Below are positions 1 through 7,800 of a stretch of DNA of 14,244 bases, piece after piece (the first letter of the stretch is position 1; the number at the start of each line of letters is the position of its first letter). The stretch comes from Saccoglossus kowalevskii (taxonomy: Eukaryota > Hemichordata > Enteropneusta > Harrimaniidae): positions 2,460-16,703 of the forward strand of contig NW_003122953.1 of assembly GCF_000003605.2 (NCBI RefSeq). Direction: 5' to 3'. The notes beneath the pieces were generated by a model, which was not told the origin of the DNA, did not search any database, and saw only the letters and a list, made by a program, of their open reading frames with translations. The position numbers and the translations under genes are program-made.

Positions 1-462
1 CAAATGCCTTTAATATAGCATTGGTTCCATGTTTGTACTTGCAATAGTGCCTAAGATATTACGGATATGCACATTTAATGAGTTCTATGACCATATATGG
101 TCATTGAACATTTTAGCCATCTAGTATGTTCAATGCCTTCAATATAGCATTGGTTCCATGTTTGTACTTGCAATAGTGCCTAAGATATTAGGGATATGCA
201 TATTTAATGAGTTTTATGACCATATATGGTCAACAAATATTTTGATCAATTCTCTTGTCCATTGTCTTCAATATAACGTTAGTTCCATGTTTGTACATGG
301 AATAGTACTTGAGATATTAGAGACTTGCATATTTAATGAGGTCACATGACCATATATGGTCATTTAATGGTTAGTTACATCTCTTATCCCATAGCTTCAA
401 TATTGCACTGGTTGCATGTACCTATCTGTGATAGTGCTTGAGATATTTCAAACAGAATGTAC
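1..462. repeat. ~130-bp tandem array with CArG-box palindromes
   Basis: About 3.5 direct copies, in register at 21, 150, 279 and 409, giving a period of 129-130 bp. Copies 1 and 2 are nearly identical over about 100 bp, copy 3 is more diverged, and copy 4 is a decayed partial. Copies 1-3 each contain the perfect 14-bp palindrome GACCATATATGGTC at 89-102, 218-231 and 348-361. In copies 1 and 3 it extends to 18 bp. The array starts at the window edge, so it probably continues to the left. The plus-strand open frame at 158-349 is a translation of the repeat and is not called as a gene. Confidence 0.9.
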
Positions 463-690
463 AGGGCCTCCCCCCCCCTTTCCCATGATTCTTTGTATAG
501 TACAATAAAAAAAATTGAAAAAACATTCTAAAATCATTTTCTAAAAAACGGCTCGTCGCCTGGAGACACCGTTTGGAAAAATAAATACTATGGCACTTGA
601 TCTTTCAAAATATATGCAGGGTTAGTGAATTAGTCAAAAAATATGCAAATGAGTTGCAAAACAAAATTTTTGAAAATTCTAGTAAAAAAA

Positions 691-700
691 GTCACGTGAC
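691..700. promoter_or_regulatory. Perfect CLEAR/E-box palindrome GTCACGTGAC
   Basis: An exact 10-bp palindrome matching the published CLEAR consensus bound by TFEB/MiT-family bHLH-Zip factors, with a CACGTG E-box core. The same 10-mer recurs at 3910-3919. Here it lies inside a probable repeat and no adjacent transcript is established, so its function is unknown. Confidence 0.4.
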
Positions 701-823
701 CGCTAAAGATTTTTTTGATGATATTTGTAGCCCTTTTTCCACTGCTGCTACCATAAACAACTGGGAGCACTCAGACCCTCAGAAAGGTGTGCAATTCGGC
801 ATTGAAAATTTCGCCTTTAATCC

Positions 824-847
824 AAGATGGCGGCCGAATGACGTCAC
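824..847 (+). promoter_or_regulatory. YY1-like motif next to a full CRE
   Basis: AAGATGGCGGC matches the classic YY1 core. Four bases further on is the full cAMP-response palindrome TGACGTCA. The two motifs side by side look like a small promoter module, possibly one carried by an interspersed element. No downstream coding exon could be identified. Confidence 0.35.
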
Positions 848-990
848 TTATCGAAAATCGGAAACTTTGACGTTTTAGAGAATTGCATATAGATTATGTC
901 TACAAAGTCTCGAGTCAAGTGGGCAACCCGTCTTCGAGAAGAAGAGTTTTAAAAAACGGCAGAATAAGAATAATAATAAAAAAAAAAAAA

Positions 991-1064
991 TAATAAACAT
1001 TACAATAACAAAAAGCTTTCGATGCTGAAATGCATCGAAAGCCTAATAAACATTACAATAACAA
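991..1064. repeat. Hairpin between two identical 21-bp direct repeats
   Basis: An 11-bp perfect stem (GCTTTCGATGC at 1015-1025 with its complement at 1032-1042) closes a 6-nt loop. Identical 21-bp sequences lie at 991-1011 and 1044-1064, so the unit repeats with a 53-bp period, or the hairpin was inserted with duplication. It follows directly on the A-rich tail of the preceding repeat. A hairpin followed by CTAA resembles the end of a Helitron. However, in Helitrons the hairpin normally lies about 10 nt before the terminus, which is not the case here. Confidence 0.75.
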
Positions 1065-1279
1065 ATTAATAAAAATGCAGTTTATTCTTGACAAGGTCGA
1101 CCCCGGTAATTATGTATGACAGAGACTTGAATCGCTTAGGGGTAACGATGATAAGAGTCAATCTATGCGAGTTATACAAAGCGGTTCTCTCCGTTTTACA
1201 TCTAATCTAATTCAGAAGAGCGTGCCGCAAATTCCATGAAGAGGGAACCGGATAGATGCAGTGGAAGGTAAGTTCATCG
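1065..1279. other. Intergenic, no supported gene
   Basis: Nothing can be called in this stretch. It contains a textbook splice donor (AAG|GTAAGT, donor at 1268-1273). The only compatible short frame runs from an ATG at 1236 and has stops close upstream, so no exon is supported. Confidence 0.5.
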
Positions 1280-1651
1280 CTGAACAAACACACGTGAATG
1301 CACTTGGACGGGGCATTTTGTTTGCTACGAACATCGAGTTACAAAAATGACAACGCCCACTTTTGCAAAACCACGACCAAATTGCCAACTCGACGTCCAG
1401 TTAACAATTAACAGAGCTTCGAGTTACGGGCATCATAGATTTTTTGTTTTGTTAAACGTTCAAATTTAGCAACTCGAATTTTCATTATTAGTTAACCGAA
1501 CTTCGAATAACGGTAAATATAAAACGTTAAACGAAAGGAAAATGATATGTTTCCCGTCACTCGAGCTGTTTTAGCCGTTAACTTAACGTCGAGTTACAGC
1601 GTGATTTCGCCAAAGTGGTCGTGGTTTCTGAAATACACTTGTGTTTATTCA
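1280..1651. mobile_element. Palindromic (foldback/MITE-like) element, copy A
   Basis: The two halves are inverted copies of each other. The 19 bp at 1387-1405 matches the reverse complement of 1577-1595 at 17 positions. AAACCACGACCA at 1368-1379 is perfectly inverted at 1616-1627. Near the outer ends, 1281-1293 is inverted at about 1638-1651 with about one mismatch. No open frame is present, which fits a non-autonomous DNA element. The exact termini and target duplication are not resolved. Confidence 0.6.
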
Positions 1652-1814
1652 TGCACATTCTAATTATCTATTCTTGCTTTATCACGGAGTAAATGAAACG
1701 CACCTTATCAAAAATTATGCTAGACGCATCTTTCGCGGCGGGAGTATGTCAGAGATTGGTTCGAATGATCTTTCATTTCTACTGAATTATTATTGCATGT
1801 TGAGATGCTGAGTA
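1652..1814. other. Spacer between two related repeat copies
   Basis: AT-rich sequence with no recognised gene or repeat. Confidence 0.4.
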
Positions 1815-2060
1815 GTTCGAGTTACAAAAACAACCACGCCAATATTTCAGAAACCACGCCCATTTTTTCCAAAACCAAAATTTCTACTCGATGTCCAACT
1901 AACAATTAACAGAATTTCGAACTTTAAATCAAACTTTAATTAACAGGTAATCGAACTTCGAATTACGGGTAACATATATTTCTTGTTTTGTTTAACGTTC
2001 AAATTTAGTAACTCGAATTTTTATTATCAAATTACGGGAAATATAAAAGGTAAAATGAAA
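1815..2060. mobile_element. Diverged second copy (B) of the 1334-1540 repeat
   Basis: It lies in direct orientation to copy A. TCGAGTTACAAAAA at 1817 matches 1334. ACGTTCAAATTTAG near 1995 matches about 1455, and the following AACTCGAATTTT block and the GGAAATATAAAA block near 2037 also have partners in copy A. It additionally contains ATTTCAGAAACCACG (about 1843), the inverse of the right arm of copy A at about 1621-1636. The two copies suggest either repeated insertion or a composite element. Confidence 0.6.
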
Positions 2061-2382
2061 ACTGTGAAAGTGCTTTGACGAACTCTTGGTTAACGTTTTC
2101 ATTTGACCAAAGTAAAAAGCAGTCCCAACTGTGCCAGTCTAGTCAAACACATGAAAGCTTGCCGAACACCAAACAGTGCGGCATGTCGCCGGTACATAGT
2201 GTTTACACACTTGTTTACCGTAGTTCGAGAGCAGTGGGCGAAATAACCATTTAAAACTAAATTTTTCTATAAGGCATGCCGTGAACGGCATAAGTAATAT
2301 GTAATATGGGCATCGATCAACCATTGGGATTAACCCTTTTCGACCAACCAACCAATGGGAATCGTTCTCTTCACAAGGTGAC

Positions 2383-2946
2383 TGTCACGAATTTATTTGC
2401 GCGTATCTGTTGTTTGACTTATTTAGCTGATTACTAGCGAATGGCTGTGTTATGTCTGTCATCATTTAGGCTCATGAGAGGTCGGCTGTATGTGTGAAGG
2501 CCACGCCTTAGAGTCTTTTAACTGCTTTGTAATTGGTTAGGGTTTTGAAAGTGAATAACATTGTTTTTAGTTGGTCTTGGCGAGTACACCAGGAGAGACG
2601 CAGTCTAGGAGAGTCTTGGGCCAGCCTTGCGATAGTTTTGGGGACTTTTCCCCAGGGCGCTGTGTCTTCTTATAGAGTACTCGACTGACCGACTAAAGAC
2701 GAGAGTTGAAACGTATTTCGTGGTGTGTGTCTATTTGACTTTCCCGATCCCGTACCCCAAGCAGACGTGTATAGATACAGAGACGAGATTTCCCCCTGAC
2801 ACGGGTTGGAGAACCTCAGAGAGAAGATTTTCCCCCTGATAGACACTGCGACCCTTTCGCAGAGTGCAATAATCGACATGCGGCGAGTCGCACAATTGCG
2901 TCGCAAAGTTAGTTTTTAGACCCCCTTACATACCTCATACGTGACA
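2383..2946 (+). mobile_element. LTR-like segment, possible solo LTR
   Basis: A GC-richer block bounded by the 7-bp inverted ends TGTCACG (2383-2389) and CGTGACA (2940-2946). Inside lie a kappaB-like near-palindrome GGGGACTTTTCCCC at 2640-2653, a TATA-like TCTTATAG at 2668-2675, and a G/T-rich then C-rich stretch at about 2715-2760 resembling the U5 part of metazoan LTRs. A related short string ending TTCCCCCTGA occurs at about 2790 and 2830. No gag-pol sequence follows. No target-site duplication flanks these ends, so the borders and the LTR identity are uncertain. Confidence 0.3.
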
Positions 2947-3378
2947 TAAACCCCAATTATAGAACACTCTGCACACTCAAAATACCCTACCAAAGAGAGC
3001 TGACCGATTGTATTCCCTTACACCACAAGTCAGTCCGCGATTTGAATGACAATACACAGTGCATTTATAAGCTTCACGGGAAAATGCATGATAAGTGAAC
3101 AAGTGAAAATCGGTATATTAACACACTGTAAGCTTCGGTGAAACAACCTCCTCCAAAATATTTCCCAAACTCCCATGATGCAATATTATTTAATAAATTA
3201 CAGTGGTTCTACGAAATCAGACATCCACATCATTTGGTCACATGTACACGTTCAGATCAGTACATTACATTACTGCATTACTTGATACATTGTCATTTGA
3301 TAATTATAAAATGTATTACTGTGTATTAGTAAGAACTCTCCAGACTGCACTGTGCACAACTATCAGTTATTATGCATA

Positions 3379-3380
<2 letters not shown>
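2947..3380. other. Intergenic, no supported gene
   Basis: AT-rich sequence. Short open frames here show no domain, signal peptide or splice context. Confidence 0.45.

Positions 3381-3381
<1 letters not shown>

Positions 3382-3420
<39 letters not shown>
3382..3420. repeat. (AT)n microsatellite
   Basis: 39 uninterrupted bases of alternating A and T, followed by GTTGATT. Confidence 0.97.
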
Positions 3421-3423
<3 letters not shown>

Positions 3424-3905
3424 GATTTATGTTCGAGCAAGTTTGTAATTTATATGATCCCTGTTAACTTTCTATGAGCATATTTCTATATTTTATTAAA
3501 TTATTATTAATAATCAGACATTTGTTAGTTGTGAGCCTTTGTTTTACCTTCAGTGTGTTCAAGAATGTGTGCTATTCATGAGAGAATAACATGTAGTTTT
3601 GTTTGAGTTCGCATACCCGGATACAAATGGCATGTCGTTTTATACCGTTGTGGTGCATTTTTATTGTCTATTAATTTATACCTTTGTAAAGTGTGTAGGT
3701 AACAGGACAAACAAAGCTAGCAGTCTACCCTTGAATATAATTTATTAATATTATAGGTATCTTATAATAATAATATATGTGATTGCCTGACGCATTAATC
3801 ATATTGTTTGCATAATATAATTATTACGTAATACTATGACATACTTACATTTATACTCAGTATACAGTGTATACAATATATCATTGTCTCTAAAGGAGAA
3901 TTTAA
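3421..3905. other. AT-rich intergenic, nothing recognised
   Basis: No open frame, repeat or RNA gene is supported. Confidence 0.45.
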
Positions 3906-3909
3906 TGCG

Positions 3910-3938
3910 GTCACGTGACGTCTTCCCGCGATAAAAGG
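3910..3938 (+). promoter_or_regulatory. Promoter-like cluster: CLEAR E-box, CRE-type site, TATA-like box
   Basis: GTCACGTGAC (3910-3919) overlaps the CRE-type TGACGTC (3916-3922). GATAAAAGG follows at 3930-3938, a plausible TATA-like element that would place a start near 3960-3965. No coding exon could be tied to it downstream, so this is a candidate promoter only. Confidence 0.3.
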
Positions 3939-3965
3939 TAAACATTTAAAAATCTGATTCTTCAG

Positions 3966-4866
3966 AGCGACAGAACACATTGATCTGAAATATGTTTTTA
4001 GCATCTATGTGTAATTCTCATTAAAGTTTTTATGATTGGTCATGTGGTTTGGCTGTCATTTATTTCTCCTTAACAGGAAGTATTTTTTTTTACAAATATA
4101 TCTATTCTATTTTGAAATTTGTCATGTTGCATCTTTATACTGAACTCTTTTCGACAGCAAACAAATAATTCGCCAAAAATGTGGGGCATTCTCAAGAGTG
4201 CTTCAAGCGATCAACTGGATAATTTGCATGTAGTTTGTGTGGCCACGTTCTTATAAATATAATAAAATAACTTGAATGTTATTCAGTCACGTAGTTTGTT
4301 CGCTATCTTAAATTTCAGGGGGAAATGGCCACAGATTAGAGCAGTTGTAATTAACCGATCTACTTGCAGTTTGGCATGTGGCATAATTGACAAAGCACAT
4401 AAAAATAACATATTTTATCAGTGGGTACTCAAAAGGCAATATTCGGACTTCAAACTTTGACGCAACAAAGCTGCTCTACAGAACAAGGCGAACTTTCGTC
4501 ACAATTAGTTTCTAAATTTAAACGACAAACAATAGCATTAGTTATACAGTTGTCGTACATATAACGATATGCTGAATGTCACAATTTACGCAAACGTTTA
4601 AGTGAAACTTTGAAATCCAAAATTCCGGTGGCTTTTTCTGTCGATTTCCAAGAAACACCAATTACTGACTGCCCTGTACAGAAGAGATTATGTAAATGAA
4701 TTCACCAATATTCAGAACGATGGCCTTATATATGACATCATTGTCCTGGATCATAGACATTCGTCAATACAAACGTTGTCATAACTTCACAGAATTGAGA
4801 TCACCATGGAAACATATTGGGCAATAATGATCACGGCACATTGTGTTCAAGCTGTTGTATGATAAT
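3966..4866. other. AT-rich intergenic, no supported gene
   Basis: A 62-codon frame at 4272-4460 has no recognisable feature and is within chance expectation. No splice-bounded exon or RNA gene was seen. Confidence 0.45.
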
Positions 4867-4918
4867 CTATTGATTTATTGATTTATTTATTTATTTATGT
4901 ATTGTTTATTTATTGTTA
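4867..4918. repeat. TTTA-rich low-complexity tract
   Basis: Degenerate TTTA/TTGA tetranucleotide repeats, which could be an old microsatellite or the tail of a minus-strand retroposon. Confidence 0.7.
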
Positions 4919-4936
4919 TATTCCACTCGCCCGACA

Positions 4937-4974
4937 TAAATGAGTCTGGTCCAGCTTTATACAAAACTCATTTA
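4937..4974. repeat. Nested hairpin
   Basis: TAAATGAGT (4937-4945) pairs perfectly with ACTCATTTA (4966-4974). Just inside the left arm is a second small inverted repeat, CTGG-T-CCAG (4946-4954). It directly follows the TTTA-rich tract. Possibly part of an eroded interspersed repeat. Confidence 0.5.
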
Positions 4975-5485
4975 CTGGAAATAAAATTAAACTGCATGTA
5001 TAATATAGAAATAAATCTTAATGTATATAGGTTGGGGTATGGGATAAAGTACAGTTGAATGTAGGAGCGGTTTGAATCGTTGTATGTAAAATAGATGAAA
5101 CAGTCCGACGGAAAATAGGACAATTATATTTTTAAAATAATCCGACTTTTATGTCGAAACAGATTTAACCTGTTTATTGAAGGTACTGCTGCTTGTAATT
5201 CTACAGTCCCAATACAACGGCTGTCATCAAGTATTGTTTTATAAATATTACCATTTGGTGACATGTGTGTGGTAATCAAGTAGTTACACTGTATCCTCGA
5301 ATCCGGATCACATGCCAAATAAGGCAGTACTGCCAAAGTTTAGCAGTTAAGTTTCATTTGAAATCGTCGCACTATTGTCGCAATCAAATATTAAACATGG
5401 TTGCTGTAAATCAGGTAACAACATATAATTGATCACTTAAATAAAGACACTTATTAGGCCACATTGACAGTACGTCACAGTGTAC
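4975..5485. other. Intergenic region upstream of the PAN gene
   Basis: No gene is supported. The minus-strand frames here, including a 110-codon one at 5437-5769, lie across the promoter and 5'UTR region of the plus-strand gene and show no domain. A CRE-like TACGTCAC lies at 5471-5478. GTCACAGTGTACGTGT at 5474-5489 recurs exactly at 9751-9766. Confidence 0.45.
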
Positions 5486-5504
5486 GTGTCTCCAGGGGGC
5501 GCTA
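5486..5504 (+). promoter_or_regulatory. CTCF-like site
   Basis: GTGTCTCCAGGGGGCGCTA matches the canonical 19-bp CTCF consensus at 15 positions. That includes all 13 of the core CCAGGGGGCGCTA (5492-5504). It lies about 400 bp upstream of the PAN gene start codon and just before a putative TATA-like box. Binding is inferred from the motif only. Confidence 0.45.
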
Positions 5505-5519
5505 CACACGCGTAGATCA

Positions 5520-5609
5520 CTATAAGTCTACAATACAGTTGGTATGCCCCCGGTATTGTAAACAAGTCTATCAGTGCAGCACGGACACGGACAGTTTCCT
5601 GACGTATGG
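5520..5609 (+). promoter_or_regulatory. Possible promoter and 5'UTR exon of the PAN gene
   Basis: A CTATAAG TATA-like string sits at 5520-5526. A strong donor (GG|GTGAGT) lies at 5610-5615 and a usable acceptor (TTTGCAG) ends at 5883. This would make a non-coding first exon ending at 5609, a 274-bp intron, and 18 nt of leader before the ATG at 5902. The alternative is a promoter directly upstream, with TATATTA at 5861-5867 and a start near 5890. The sequence alone does not decide between them. Confidence 0.3.
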
Positions 5610-5901
5610 GTGAGTAGTAAGCATTTCTTATAGGTATTATAATCCTCCTATATTTTTGGAGACACGTACGACACTTTGTTAGAATAGTACTACAGTAGCA
5701 GTGTCGTACCGTTTTGCCAACTATAATATCAAGAAACGTAGTATAAAAGTAATAAACTCTTCTGTACAAGTTAAAGTAAACGTAATCGCTTATATTTCAT
5801 GAATCTAGTTACAAATTTAGTAAAGATTTCCCTCCATATGTGCTTTAGGTAATGTAGTCTTATATTATGGTATGTCTTTGCAGGGTTATAGTTTCGCAGA
5901 A

Positions 5902-6862
5902 ATGGAGAAAATCATTCTGATATTAATGGTGCGTACCTCAAATCCTGCAGTCTATATCAGTACATACTATTTTTTATAGTTTTAACACGTCTTTGCAAAC
6001 TTGACGGTTGCCAAAAGTGTGTTCTAATGCCTAGTTCATATATTCTTCTTACGTTCTGTTTAGGTCATAATAGCCGGTGCGGTGTACAACGCCGGCGCCT
6101 ACACCAGCGGCCCGCGTGAGTATATGAAATAAAATAGTGTCATTTTAAATAACATAACAATTTAACGTATATGAGGATAACATAAGTGTTTTATCGGTTT
6201 TTTTACATTTATAGGATTTTGCCCAAAAATTAGCCATAGTGTGAAAACGGGCCAGTATTTAATTGGCGAACAACACGAAAAGAAGGCATGCGGCTGTTAT
6301 CAGGCTTGTGAGGATCTGGGTGACGAATGTCAGATGTGGACGTTTCAGAAACGTGGACGTACATGCAGACTGTACAGAGATTCTAACACAAATGCCACAG
6401 TTGGTAAAGGAACTTACGGTATGAAAAATGATGGTGAGTGACATTATTTCTTGCATAATTTCGTTTTTTGTTGTCTTCCATTTACAAGGCCAGTATTAAA
6501 ATAATCCCAGCATCGATTACGCAGCTATTTATGTTAATTTATGTAAATTTATGTTGGTGTAATGCAATGCAATGAGTATGAATTGCAATTGTATTAATAT
6601 GCTAAGACAACATTACATTGTATGACACCCCTCTATTTCGTATCCAATTTCAGTGTGTCGGCGTAATGACAATAAAAATAGAAAAGGGGGAAGCATGGGA
6701 ATAAGAGCAAAGAAGGAAAAATCATGCGACTGTCACGATTTCTGTGTTGCAACCAGAAACTGTGTTGCGTGGAGTTGGCACAAGATAAGTAAACTATGTC
6801 GTCTAAAGAACGAAGCCAACAAGCCAACAAAAAGCCGAAGATATGTGTCAGGCACAATATAA
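5902..6862 (+). CDS. Secreted protein with two tandem PAN/Apple-type domains
   Basis: Four coding exons: 5902-5928, 6064-6115, 6215-6433 and 6654-6862 (stop TAA 6860-6862). All introns are GT-AG and short (135, 99 and 220 bp), giving 168 residues. Residues 1-21 form a signal peptide: Glu-Lys, then the hydrophobic core IILILMVIIAGAV, with a likely cut after Ala-Gly-Ala. Domain 1 has cysteines at 29, 52, 54, 58, 65 and 77. Domain 2 has them at 101, 124, 126, 130, 136 and 148, so the spacings 23-2-4-7-12 and 23-2-4-6-12 are almost identical. Each domain has a C-x-C-x3-C cluster, a C-x2-W and a final C-R-L, and domain 2 ends in YVSG, all typical of PAN/Apple modules. Each domain is one exon entered through a phase-1 intron. 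N86-A-T is a possible glycosylation site, and the mature protein is rich in Lys and Arg. PAN modules bind proteins or carbohydrates outside the cell, but the ligand here is unknown. There is no transmembrane segment after the signal. Confidence 0.85.
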
Positions 6863-6864
6863 AT

Positions 6865-7595
6865 GTAAGTCGGCGTGTTTTTCTGTCTCTGACATGCATC
6901 AAGTGCTGTTAGATGCAAACGTCATGCAGTCATGTTACAGTTATGTAAATAAATCCCTTATTGGACATTTAAATGAATACTGTAGAGAAATTAAATTGGA
7001 TGCCCCAATTGTTTTGTTTTTTAATTTGTTCTTGTTATTTTGTTTTTTTTAAATATCTATTATGAATCTGTGACTTTTATGTTCATATATATTACATCTA
7101 CAATTTCTGAAAAGGAATCTGGTGCTCACTGAGTAGTACTCATTTGAATAATTATTTTGATGTCAAAATTAGAACAAAGATATACTAGTACACTAATTTG
7201 CATATTTGTAGATGAATAATGGAGTTGCTACATTGATCATTAAATGATCAGAAATTATATGTGACCAACATTTTGGCTCTAGTGAAATGTAGCTGACTGG
7301 CAAACATATAAAATGCTTTAAAATTACGTGACTGTATGATTTATTTACTATTCAAAATACATGCAAGTATGCAAATATAGTCACGGGTTGTTTTGATTAC
7401 TGTTTTAAGTATGTTCCATTTATAATACATTTTTTCATAGAATAATTAGATGTACATATTGATTCTATAATTTAATAAAAAGTTTATTTTCATTAACATG
7501 TGCCAAATAATCTCGTGATAATGTATGTTATGTAATGACATATATATTTATGTACATATCAATAAATATTAAAGTGCATTACTTTCTTTCCACAG
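6865..7595 (+). other. Probable 3'UTR intron of the PAN gene
   Basis: A consensus donor GTAAGT begins only 2 nt after the stop codon. A strong acceptor (TTTCTTTCCACAG) ends at 7595. The junction is too close to the stop to trigger nonsense-mediated decay. AATAAA at 6948-6953 could end an unspliced, shorter transcript inside this intron. The interval also contains a near-palindrome at 7234-7250. Confidence 0.6.
7234..7250. repeat. Short perfect palindrome
   Basis: TGATCATT and AATGATCA form 8-bp inverted arms around a single A. It lies within the proposed 3'UTR intron and no function is assigned. Confidence 0.6.
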
Positions 7596-7800
7596 AAAAG
7601 GACATCAAATTTTGGAAGATCGATGTTGGAGCAGTCATCTTTATTACTACACGAAAAAGTATATGATATAGTGAATAGGAACCAGTCAGTAATAATACTG
7701 AGTTATGTATAATATATAAATATTATAAATGACAAAAATTTATGTATAGATTAGTAATTAGCATTGGTATTGGGTGTAATAAACAATGGTGGACTCACTA
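7596..7800 (+). other. Proposed 3'UTR exon with polyadenylation signal
   Basis: It begins at the strong acceptor ending at 7595 and contains AATAAA at 7778-7783 followed by a GT-containing stretch, which fits a cleavage site near 7800. Nothing in it continues the reading frame, because the stop lies in the previous exon. The 3' end is approximate. Confidence 0.5.

Larger units (their letters stand above)
463..990 (+). repeat. Degenerate interspersed repeat with A-rich tail (possible retroposon remnant)
   Basis: This unique-looking stretch starts just after the tandem array with a run of nine C at 470-478. It ends in an AATAAT-rich stretch with a 13-A run at 978-990, which resembles the 3' tail of a non-LTR element or SINE. 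The short string AAAAAACGGC occurs near both ends (about 543 and 954). A 93-codon open frame at 597-878 begins at TTG, and no domain is recognised in it. A frame of that length is expected several times by chance in AT-rich DNA, so it is not called as a gene. The segment holds GTCACGTGAC at 691-700 and a YY1-like/CRE pair near 824-847. Family assignment is inference only. Confidence 0.35.

Noticed and set aside
158-349. 63-codon open frame
   Set aside because: It is a read-through of the 130-bp tandem repeat, whose period is not a multiple of three. No protein features.
597-878. 93-codon open frame as a gene
   Set aside because: It starts at TTG and shows no domain. It overlaps a probable interspersed repeat and its motif cluster, and its length is expected by chance in AT-rich DNA.
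1236-1273. Possible first exon ending at a perfect GTAAGT donor
   Set aside because: The start context is poor, the frame has only about ten codons, and the donor leads into a repeat with no clear acceptor.
1748-1770. tRNA B-box-like GGTTCGAAT
   Set aside because: It has no matching A box or cloverleaf, and the B box is incomplete.
2378-2945. GTGAC direct repeat as the target duplication of a solo LTR
   Set aside because: It would make the element end in AC rather than CA. GTGAC is also part of the proposed inverted end, so it cannot count as independent evidence.
5437-5769. 110-codon minus-strand frame
   Set aside because: It lies opposite the promoter and proposed 5'UTR exon of the PAN gene. 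Its composition (many Tyr, Cys, Arg) and lack of a domain suggest chance.
6259-6456. Minus-strand frame across exon 3 (and those at 6633-6918)
   Set aside because: They are antisense shadows of the PAN exons, whose cysteine pattern and splice sites are far stronger evidence.
6843-7052. Plus-strand frame after the PAN stop
   Set aside because: It starts inside the last coding exon in another frame and runs into poly-T. No domain.
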